Of a DNA stretch of 21,690 nt, positions 10,088 to 17,559 are shown one piece after another. The notes beneath the pieces were generated by a model. That model was not told the DNA's origin, ran no database searches, and worked only from the letters and a program-made list of their open reading frames with translations. The stretch covers positions 1,000,507 through 1,022,196 of the forward strand of contig PJRA01000313.1 of NCBI GenBank assembly GCA_016987375.1, written 5' to 3'. The position numbers and the translations under genes were made by a program. The stretch comes from Brachionus koreanus. Lineage: Eukaryota; Rotifera; Eurotatoria; Ploima; Brachionidae. Each line of letters opens with the position of its first letter. The first letter of the stretch is position 1.

Positions 10088-11037
10088 ATTTTACTTTTTA
10101 ATTAGCTAAATTTAAAAAAAAATATTTTAATTAAATTATTTTTAATTTTTATTGAATAAAATTTTTAAATTCAATTAATGAATGCATTTTTTATTCTCAT
10201 TTAGATTTTAAAAGTTCAATGTTTATATAATTGATTTAGTTTTTTATTTAAGCTTTTAAATTATATGAAAAAAATTTAAATTTTGAAATGAATGAAATTT
10301 TTTTTTGAATGATTCTAAGTGAAAAACTATTCTAAGAAATTAATAAAATACAAGTTGTGTAAGTTATTTGGATAAAAATTACATTATAGTTTGTCTATAA
10401 GAAAAGTAAAAAAAGAAAGCCCAAAATCTTAAAAAGTAAAATATGCTTGTTTTAAACCATATGGATCAGTTATTTTAAAATTAAAATTTCAAATTCATTA
10501 GTCTTTTCTTTCGGATGATACGTGAAAAGGTAAAAATCTACTCAATTTTAAAGTTATGCAAAAAAGTAAAATTTGGTGTTCTTTATTCAAATAACTTTTG
10601 ATCTAAAAGTTTTATATAAATCAACAAGGGCTAATTTTAACAAGATTTAATTGTTCCTTTAAACAAACTATTAAACATTTATATTAGAACCATATATATG
10701 TGTAATTGCTACCTTACTATTTCTTCCTTTTTTTTTTGAGTCATCAAATATTTAAAAATATGTATTCTGTTTCTCTCTTTTTTATTAAATTCATTTTTAA
10801 CTTGCTTTATTATGACTATATATTTATTTTTTTTATATTTGAAGAAGCATTACCTCGATCAGTTAAACAAATAATAAATAAATAAAAAACATTTTAAATA
10901 GCACAAAAAATGAAGTATCATCTTTTATCTATATGAATATTCTTAATAATATATTTCTTAAAATAATTTAAAAAGCCGTCTTCTAGTCAAAAAGAACGGT
11001 TTGCACCACTATTAAAGAATTATAATCCCAATAATTT
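10088..11037. other. AT-rich intergenic stretch, nothing recognised
   Basis: This is very AT-rich DNA with stops in all frames and homopolymer runs. I see no gene, RNA or repeat family apart from the MITE-like element that begins at 11040. Confidence 0.5.
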
Positions 11038-11039
11038 TA

Positions 11040-11315
11040 CACATCAAAATAAAGGTTGTCTTTTGTAATTTTGTGCATATTGATCTTGATTTTAATCTTT
11101 TCTGATTATTCTATTTTGCAATCTCGAAGTTCCGACTCTGGTGCTTCACTTTTAATCATTTTTTTACATGGTCGGGGTCTATGTCTCGGCATGCACTAAA
11201 CATGCTTCTTTGACTATTAATCCACGTCTTCTTAAGCAAAGTAGTTTGAGTTTTTTGACTTGAACATAAATCTTTTCTAGAACAATGCACCATAGACAAC
11301 CTTTATTCTGATGTG
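11040..11315. mobile_element. 276-bp MITE-like element, TA target duplication
   Basis: The left end reads CACATCAAAATAAAGGTTGT and the right end, reverse-complemented, reads CACATCAGAATAAAGGTTGT, a one-mismatch match. TA dinucleotides flank both ends (11038-11039 and 11316-11317). That fits a non-autonomous Tc1/mariner-superfamily miniature element. The interior (about 11110-11260) is less AT-rich than its surroundings. Read on the minus strand it contains short coding-like fragments with stops, perhaps a transposase remnant, but I cannot identify it. The repeats differ from those of the element at 1153-1634, so it is a different family. Confidence 0.75.
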
Positions 11316-11485
11316 TAATACCGTACATTAAAAACAAATTAAAACCATTTTAAATTTTCAATCAATTTTAAATTTTTTTTTATAATATGAATTATGTTCA
11401 AGAAAATAATTGATTTATGGTAATTTTTTGAACAATTCTGGTTCAAATTTCTAATAAATAAATTCTATAAAAAATAAAAAACACT

Positions 11486-11491
11486 TTTATT
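11486..11491 (-). terminator. Polyadenylation hexamer of PCID2
   Basis: Minus-strand AATAAA lies about 55 nt after the PCID2 stop. A second AATAAA is formed by the last two sense codons of the gene (AAT AAA TAA). Confidence 0.45.
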
Positions 11492-11543
11492 AGAATTTTT
11501 AGAGAATTCAAAATTTTGATTTTAAAAAATTTAATGATTTCAA

Positions 11544-12803
11544 TTATTTATTAGGATTTATAGTTGTTAAACGCGGAAAAGCAGCCTTGAAATCTTTGTT
11601 TACAACTAATTTATTATGCTTGTATGAAATATAGCCTTTAATCTTTCCTTCAAAAATTAAATTGCTCAAAATACATTGGCATATATCGTTGTCCATGTCG
11701 TCTTCATCTAAAAACTTAAGTACATTGACAAATTCTTCAATGGGTATTTGTGCAGTATTGAGCAACTTGGCCAATTTTTTAAACAAATTTCTATAAGTTG
11801 TCATTTTAAGCTTTTCTAGAAACAAATAGACCCCGCTTTCAATAAAAAAATCTTCATATTCAATCATATCATTGTTAAACTTTTGAATATTTCCCTGCTT
11901 AACAGCATTGACTATTTCAGCAAAAGGTTTTAGATCATATTTTAGGAGCAAGTCTTGATTTGGCATGTATCCCCGTAGCATATTCACTGGTATTAAATAA
12001 ACCAAAATTATTTTTTTATTCCTAATGTATTTGCTGGGACAATTACGAAAAGCGAACTCGAAGTAGTCGGCAGCTGTATTGTAATCATTTTCGAACATTG
12101 CTTGTCGACCTACATAGAATTTGTAGACGATTTGGTGCGATATGGGAAATGCGTCCTTCATGCCACTATTTTCTATAACTCTCTTCAAAGGATTGCACAA
12201 ATTTATCTTATTTATTTTAAAATAAATTTTAAATAGCTGATTAATTATGTGCATCATGCCCCAACGTTTAGAAACTTGAGACTCGGACCTGGTGTCCGTA
12301 CATAAATTTCTAAAACAGATCATTAACGATTCGGCTGTCTTTTCGGCATACTGATCCTGGTTTGAGCTTTCTGCATTGGTTTCTTTATCCTGCTCGGTCT
12401 CAAAGTCTTGTCTGTGCCGCGAGTCACATGTGTATGCAAGGAGTCTTAGGTCAACACTCATCTGAAACAAAATCGGCAGCTGCCAGTTCTCTTCTTTGGC
12501 TTCTTTGATCAATTCAATCAAACTTTTGAATGACTTGCTCATTAATTCAAATGAGTTTATGTAATCCTGGTTGTAAAGACTGTTCCGTGCCAGAACATAG
12601 TTGCTTATAACCTCGGTCCAACTGTATATTCTGTTCGATGAGTTGGAAAATTTGTCCCTCAAGTATTCCTTAGAATCGTCTCCAAAATATAGCTTGTTAA
12701 ATTTTTGATTTTTTAAATTGAGCAACTTTGCCAATGTAATGGCATCGTTTTTGATCAAATTTTGAATGATTTCGTCTATGAATTTATTTGGATGAATGTT
12801 CAT
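11544..12803 (-). CDS. PCID2: PCID2, PCI-domain subunit of the TREX-2 mRNA export complex
   Basis: A single uninterrupted ORF of 419 aa starts at the ATG at 12803. PCID2 (yeast Thp1 counterpart) binds GANP/Sac3 and DSS1 at the nuclear pore and helps couple transcription to mRNA export. Family-typical blocks run the full length: EENWQLPILFQMSVDLRLLA, RWGMMHIINQLFKIYFKINK, YKFYVGRQAMFENDYNTAAD, VYLIPVNMLRGYMP, ESGVYLFLEKLKMTTYRNLF (start of the winged-helix half of the PCI domain), and CILSNLIFEGKIKGYISYKH near the C-terminus. The human protein is 399 aa; the extra residues are mainly an acidic insert with Glu, Gln and Asn around 143-156. It lies 85 bp downstream of FAM78 on the same strand. 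The absence of introns is unusual for this window. Confidence 0.95.
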   Translation of the reverse strand: MNIHPNKFIDEIIQNLIKNDAITLAKLLNLKNQKFNKLYFGDDSKEYLRDKFSNSSNRIYSWTEVISNYVLARNSLYNQDYINSFELMSKSFKSLIELIKEAKEENWQLPILFQMSVDLRLLAYTCDSRHRQDFETEQDKETNAESSNQDQYAEKTAESLMICFRNLCTDTRSESQVSKRWGMMHIINQLFKIYFKINKINLCNPLKRVIENSGMKDAFPISHQIVYKFYVGRQAMFENDYNTAADYFEFAFRNCPSKYIRNKKIILVYLIPVNMLRGYMPNQDLLLKYDLKPFAEIVNAVKQGNIQKFNNDMIEYEDFFIESGVYLFLEKLKMTTYRNLFKKLAKLLNTAQIPIEEFVNVLKFLDEDDMDNDICQCILSNLIFEGKIKGYISYKHNKLVVNKDFKAAFPRLTTINPNK

Positions 12804-12812
12804 ATTTGAAAA

Positions 12813-12818
12813 TTTATT
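12813..12818 (-). terminator. Polyadenylation hexamer of FAM78 inside the 85-bp spacer
   Basis: Minus-strand AATAAA lies about 70 nt past the FAM78 stop and ends 10 nt before the PCID2 start codon. Cleavage a normal distance downstream would fall inside the PCID2 coding region, so the two transcripts probably overlap or are processed from one precursor. Confidence 0.4.
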
Positions 12819-12888
12819 TACAAATAGAATACTAATAAAAATAAATAAATAAAAAAAAAAGTGCTAATAAAAAATGAATTAACTAATG

Positions 12889-13814
12889 CTATTTTTGAAG
12901 CCAACTTTTATTATAACATTTAGGTGAGACGACAACAACCGGCTTTCCAAAAGAAGGCCTCCAGATTAAAATTTGAGCACTGTTTGCATTCGAAGGATAC
13001 AAAGCACAATCGGGAATTTTTATATTATACTTTAATGCGTATGGCTGTTTGGAAATAGGGCTGCTGACGAGTTTAGCTCGACTACCCTGTTCTCTGGACG
13101 GATCGATTTGAATTTCCAATTTCATTCTCCACTTAAATGTTTTCAGTACCACAAATGTTCCATTTGAAACATCCATGGCAACTAGCCATGTGTAAAATTT
13201 TTGATCTCGTTTAATGTTGGTCAACTTTGGGCTTTTGTCCGTCCCGGTCGGTATATCCCAGGTAACATGTGGATAGAAATTGTCATTCATGCTAACCTGA
13301 TGCATTGTAAAATTTTGCTGAGGTCCTTTAATTAAAACAACTTCGGTTTTGCTACCATACCATGGAAAATTTTTTCCATCTGAATCACTGATCATCGGTT
13401 TCAAACCGGTTGTCAGCTCGGGAAATTCCCAACTTGAACTGATCAAAAATAAGCTAAAATTCTAAATAATATTTTCAAAAATTACTGTCCAAAATATCCG
13501 TAAGAATTGCGGAATTGCATGTAAGTACATGCTTGAATCCAGCCTATTTTCCAAATTTCGTCTCTGTTTACAGGTGGAAATCTGATTCTGGCGGATGCTC
13601 TTCAATTTTATTTTTAAAATAAAACTAACTCTCTTGTCTGATTAATCACTTACTTGAAGTGAGGAGTTCGATATTTAAGAACTGATGGCGATCTCTCATC
13701 GATTTGAGTTGGCTTGTTTTCTATTCGAACGTCTAGTTTTTCTATTTTGATCCGAGTTACAATATTTGGATTTGTATTGATTGAATTGCGGTTTTTGTTA
13801 TTTATATTTCCCAT
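12889..13814 (-). CDS. FAM78: FAM78 family protein (function unknown)
   Basis: Three exons (13814-13654, 13599-13486, 13453-12889) encode 279 aa, close to vertebrate FAM78A/B (about 260-285 aa). Exon 1 encodes MGNINN... and RSPSVLKYRTPHFK; exon 2 encodes ASARIRFPP and GWIQAC (73-78); exon 3 opens into SSSWEFPEL and continues with ISDSDG, PWYG, VSMNDNFYPHVTWDIP, IKRDQKFYTWLVA, AQILIWRP and PVVVVSPK. These blocks align in order with my recollection of FAM78B. FAM78 has no established biochemical function. The N-terminal MGN could allow myristoylation (inference). Intron 1 is 54 nt. Intron 2 is only 32 nt but is required to avoid an in-frame stop, and it keeps the expected spacing. Confidence 0.92.
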
Positions 13815-14499
13815 TAGTTAAAGTTATTTTATTTAAAATAAATTAATCAGCTCATTAGTGCCAAACATTTAAATTTCTTTTGCTTCACACTAAAAAGCTT
13901 TCACTCAAAATTATGGAAATTAATTTTATCATTTTGCTCTAGTATTTTTTTTGAATTATTTCTAATGACAACTGTTTTTAAAATAGAGAAAAAAAATCAT
14001 TTTTTTTTTATTTATTTTAAAATTATTAGAATACACAATAAAGTACAGACTCAGTGCTAAGACTAATCAAATAATTTACTTTTAGTTTAATTAATGCTGA
14101 GTAAAATAAAATTAAAACTTAAAATTTTTAGTTCATAATAGTTCATTGATTCGGACTAGCATTCAAAGAACGCCCTTTTCCTTTATAACATAAGAGAATT
14201 TCATTGATTTCTTTATTTTCTTTTTTTTGTAAAAATTAAATTAAATTCAATAAATCAATTGAAAATTTTGGATATAATTACTCTAGCTATGCCATTACTC
14301 TATAAAAATTTTAGGTTAACTTTTTTTAAAATTAGAATTTTAGCAAAATTTTAAGTCAATTTAACAATATCAGATTATTAAGTCTAAATATTATAGTGAG
14401 AAAATTATAAATTTTTTTTTAACTTCTTCTAATTTATCAATATAAAAATTTCGGCTAATCTTTAACATAAATACTATCATGCTCTATTGCCTTTAGTCA
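13815..14499. other. Intergenic region upstream of FAM78
   Basis: AT-rich with no recognised gene. It contains the 5' flank of FAM78 (minus) and, near 14480, grades into a mariner transposase relic. I found no terminal inverted repeats for that relic here. Confidence 0.45.
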
Positions 14500-14905
14500 T
14501 CTATCAGCGAGTAGTCTTGTCTTGTACCATTCAGGGTTTGGAACCAAAAACTCACGACAGCCTTTTTCAACTTGGTCTCGGAAAAAAAAGAAAAGTGAAG
14601 TTCGATTCCTTCCAACTCTTCTATTCGTGTGATTGGTCTTCTAGCTTTTTGAGATCTTCACCTAGCTAGCTAGTATAAGGTTTCTTGAAGAAAATAGCTT
14701 TCAGTTGACCAAACAAAGATAATTTTCCTGAAGTGAAGCATATATTTGTTCCAATTGATTAGAATAAAGTTCTGCATTTGTAGCACTATTGTCTTGAATC
14801 CATTGGAAATCCCCCAAACTCCCTAAATCCAAACACAAAACATCACCCTTTTATCAAAGCGAACTGATTTAAATGGGTCCAACCATTCATTTATGTTGTC
14901 ATAAT
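14500..14905 (-). pseudogene. Mariner-family transposase relic (multiple stops and frameshifts)
   Basis: Read on the minus strand from 14903, the frame gives YDNINEWLDP, then KRVMFCVW followed by a stop. After a frameshift it reads NSATNAELYSNQLEQIYASL. After further shifts there is an FLQE...LAR segment and then RIEELEGIEL. The order corresponds to mariner transposase: the YDN/W.DP block, the KVM.CVWWD block holding the second catalytic Asp, the N.Y..QL helix, the DNARPH region and the IEELGWE.L block before YSPDL. Catalytic residues are lost or out of frame. The region is less AT-rich than its surroundings, as expected for inserted coding DNA. It lies about 290 bp beyond the stop codon of the SET gene, in the same orientation. 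Its boundaries are approximate. Confidence 0.7.
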
Positions 14906-15140
14906 TTCAAAAATAGAACCACTAACTAGCAAATTAAAATTTCATTGAAATTTTTGTTCTTGAAATTTAAAAGATATTTTTGAGCTAAAGAATTGATTGA
15001 AACCAAGAATTTCAATTTTCAACAAAAAAATTACTTTTAATTTCTAATTACAAAGTCAAGTAAACAAGTGGCCTTAGAAATTTTCAAAGTAATTTTTTCA
15101 AACTTATGAATATTTAGTTTCAATTTGATTAATTTAAAAA

Positions 15141-15146
15141 TTTATT
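15141..15146 (-). terminator. Polyadenylation hexamer of the SET gene
   Basis: Minus-strand AATAAA lies about 50 nt after the SET-gene stop and before the mariner relic. This argues that the SET transcript normally ends before reaching the relic. Confidence 0.5.
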
Positions 15147-15193
15147 CTCTTCTATTCAATAACAATTAAAAATTTTAATTTAGTTAAAAAAAT

Positions 15194-16077
15194 TTAGATA
15201 TTTAAATCTGTCATTGGCAAAAATCCAGTGCATTTTGAAGAACCACAAAAGCACTCTATAGAAGTTTTTTCTTTTTTTAAATCGACTTCAATTTGACTGA
15301 TTCCGACACTTCCATTGTAATCGTAGCATAATTCTTCACCTGCATAAATGTCCCTTAGACTAAACAAAGCTGCATGGGGAACTAAATTTTCTATCCTTAC
15401 TGGCAAAACAAACAAATTAGGTTCACAACTGTGATTAATATATCTTCCAAAATTGCTGTAATTCCTTGCATCTATCACCGTACTTGCCATACACATTTTA
15501 TTTGAATAAAATTCCTTCAAAAACATTATATAGTTAGGTTCGGACAGGCCACTTCTAATTTCGAAAAGATTTTTTGCTACATCTAAAGAAATTACTTCAC
15601 CCATGTATTCAATTACAAAACTTCCCTTCGGAATAAAATCTCTGGTTCTTAGTCCTTTACCTTTAGCAGTTATTTCACAATTAAATACTTCAAAATTAAA
15701 GTAAGGCCCATTCTGAACCACCCTATTTGAACATCGATCATTAGTACATGCACATTCAGAATGGCATTCATTAATCGGAAATAAATTCAAGCTCCAATTT
15801 TTATCAAAATAATTAACATTTAGCCGATATTGGGTGTCATAATTGTTATTTTGGCTCATAATTCCCACACACACACACTTTGAGCTTATTTGCGAATCTT
15901 CAACGAAGCATGTTGAGCATTCACATCCTTCATAACATGAATTCCAAATATTTACATCGATACCTTTACCAGGTATGTTGTCAAAAATTTCCTAATTAGT
16001 CTATAAGTTTATCTTATTTAATTTTTAATCTTTAAATATAAAATTTTTACTATAAATGGTATGCCCTTGGATTCCAT
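15194..16077 (-). CDS. SETMAR-type pre-SET/SET/post-SET histone lysine methyltransferase (no transposase domain)
   Basis: Two exons (16077-16051 and 15991-15194; 59-nt intron) give 274 aa. The 27-nt first exon encodes MESKGIPFI and splices to EIFDNIPGKGIDVNIW, the usual run-in to the pre-SET region. Nine pre-SET cysteines (32, 34, 37, 48, 50, 85, 89, 91, 96) have the CxC...C...CxC...C3CxC4C spacing of the triangular zinc cluster, followed by NRVVQ. The SET domain shows KGKGLRT, GEV, NHSCEPN (195-201) and ELCYDY (catalytic Tyr in YDY, about 232-234). The post-SET CxCxxxxC is at 256-263. PVRIENLVPHAALF and CTGFLP resemble the SET half of SETMAR more than SUV39 or G9a. Such enzymes methylate histone H3; the target residue cannot be read from sequence. 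The stop lies right after the post-SET, so no transposase is fused. Confidence 0.9.
15866..15878. repeat. (CA)n/(TG)n microsatellite inside the SET coding exon
   Basis: About 6.5 CA units on the plus strand. On the coding strand the TG run encodes Cys-Val-Cys-Val, supplying pre-SET zinc ligands Cys48 and Cys50. Confidence 0.8.
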
Positions 16078-16261
16078 AAAGTTTTATTTTAATATCAAAT
16101 TCAAATGCGAATGATAGAATAATTTTAGCATAATTTGATGCTTAATTTTTAATCACAAAAATATTTCAAAAAATTTTAGTCATTTATGTACTTGGCTTGG
16201 AATTTTGCGAATAATAATAACAGAATTTTTTATAAGAAATTTTAGTTTCTGGCCTTTGAAA
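16078..16261. promoter_or_regulatory. 184-bp divergent promoter region between the SET gene and DUSP
   Basis: The start codons of the minus-strand SET gene (16077) and the plus-strand phosphatase (16262) are 184 bp apart and point away from each other. Both promoters and 5'UTRs must therefore share this interval unless distal non-coding exons exist. I cannot assign individual elements in the AT-rich sequence. Confidence 0.5.
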
Positions 16262-17238
16262 ATGGGTAATGGCATGAATAAAATATTACCTGGGCTTTAT
16301 ATTGGTAGCATACGAGACAGCACTGATGCCAAACAAATTGAAGAAAATAAAATAACACATATACTTTCTGTTCACAATGAAGCAAAACCTGGAAAACAAG
16401 AGGTAATTAAAAAATGAGAAATTTTTTTTAAAGATTTATTTGAATTTTTAAAAAATTTGTTGATAACACAAAAATTAATTTGAAATTTTTTTGAAATCAA
16501 TTACCAAGAGACATTTTTTTTAAAAGAATATCAACTATTTATGTTTTGACGCCAGTGATGTAGCGTCTGAGGATCTGGGTCGTTTTTTTGAGCAGTCAAT
16601 TGATTTTATTCATTCGGCGCGCTTAATGAATGGGAACGTTTTGGTCCATTGGTAGGCTCTCTCATTTTGATATTTTATTTTTAAAATATTGTTAAACAAG
16701 CCTAGCTGGGGTTTCCAGAAGTGCAACACTAGTCATATCTTATGTAATGGTTGTGACAAGCCTACCATGGTATGATTCAATGAATGCACTTAGAGGGGCT
16801 AGAGCTCAAGTTAATCCAAATTTTGGTTTTCAACGTCAACTTCAAAATTTCGAATTTACAAATATAAAAACAGTAGAATTAATTTTTTAATTAGATTTTA
16901 TTTACAAATTAATCAAGGTTAGAGAAAATTTGTTTAAAAAATACGGCGCCTATGATCATTCAGAGGATTTAGAACTATGCAAAAGCTTATTGGAAAAATA
17001 TAGAAAATCACAAGATGAATTGGAGAAAAATTCGAATAATCAGCAGCAAATAAATCATACTTTAAAGACTTATCCTTTGGCATTTAACTCGTATAATTTG
17101 GATAAAGCCAAACTAAAGGACAATGTTAAAAAATGTAGAGAAATGAGACGAAATGGTCATAATAAGACTGAAGATAAAAAAGACGAAAAAGAAATTCAAG
17201 CAGAAAAAGAGAAAATACTAAAGAAAATTTTTGATTAA
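16262..17238 (+). CDS. Atypical dual-specificity phosphatase, DUSP22/DUSP15-like
   Basis: Four exons (16262-16402, 16527-16651, 16701-16872, 16918-17238) join in frame to give 252 aa. The N-terminus MGNGMNKILPGLYIGSIRDS is nearly that of DUSP22/15, so the ATG at 16262 is preferred over an in-frame upstream codon. Gly2 is the myristoylation site known in this family. The catalytic loop HCLAGVSRSATL spans exons 2-3, with nucleophile Cys89 and Arg95. An upstream Asp (INYLCFDASD) supplies the general acid. NPNFGFQRQLQNFE closes the phosphatase fold near residue 140. These enzymes dephosphorylate Tyr/Thr in JNK and related pathways at membranes. The tail (about 147-252) is Lys/Glu-rich and longer than in human DUSP22 (184 aa). 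Introns are 45-124 nt; the polyadenylation hexamer is at 17374-17379. Confidence 0.94.
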
Positions 17239-17373
17239 AATTACTAAAATTAATTTTAAAATTCATTTATTATTTTTTATCTAATTTTTTTAGTTGAAAA
17301 TTAATGTAAAAATTTTAAATCGATTCTAATCTGGTTTTTAATATGAAATTGCTTTTGTTTAATTTTTATTTTA

Positions 17374-17379
17374 AATAAA
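17374..17379 (+). terminator. Polyadenylation hexamer of DUSP
   Basis: AATAAA 136 nt after the phosphatase stop codon and 181 nt before the DAXX start. Confidence 0.4.
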
Positions 17380-17559
17380 TTTTCAAAAAAAAACTTACAA
17401 AAATTAAATATTTGAAAGAATGATAAATTTTTAAACCAAGTAAATTGTTAAGAAATAAATGACTCTTTAATAACTATTTATCAACTTAATTTTAAATAAA
17501 ATAAAAAAATTATCTAATTCTATATACGAGCAGTATTTTTATTTCAATCAGCTAAATAG

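Noticed and set aside
14600..14609. GTTCGATTCC resembling a tRNA B box
   Set aside because: No matching A box or cloverleaf upstream. The region is better explained as mariner transposase remnant on the minus strand.
14487..14669. Plus-strand 60-aa ORF
   Set aside because: Antisense to the mariner relic, with no recognisable domain.
14500..16077. A true SET-mariner fusion gene like primate SETMAR
   Set aside because: The SET frame stops at 15194, a polyadenylation hexamer precedes the relic, and the transposase is broken by stops and frameshifts. No splice path that rescues it is visible.
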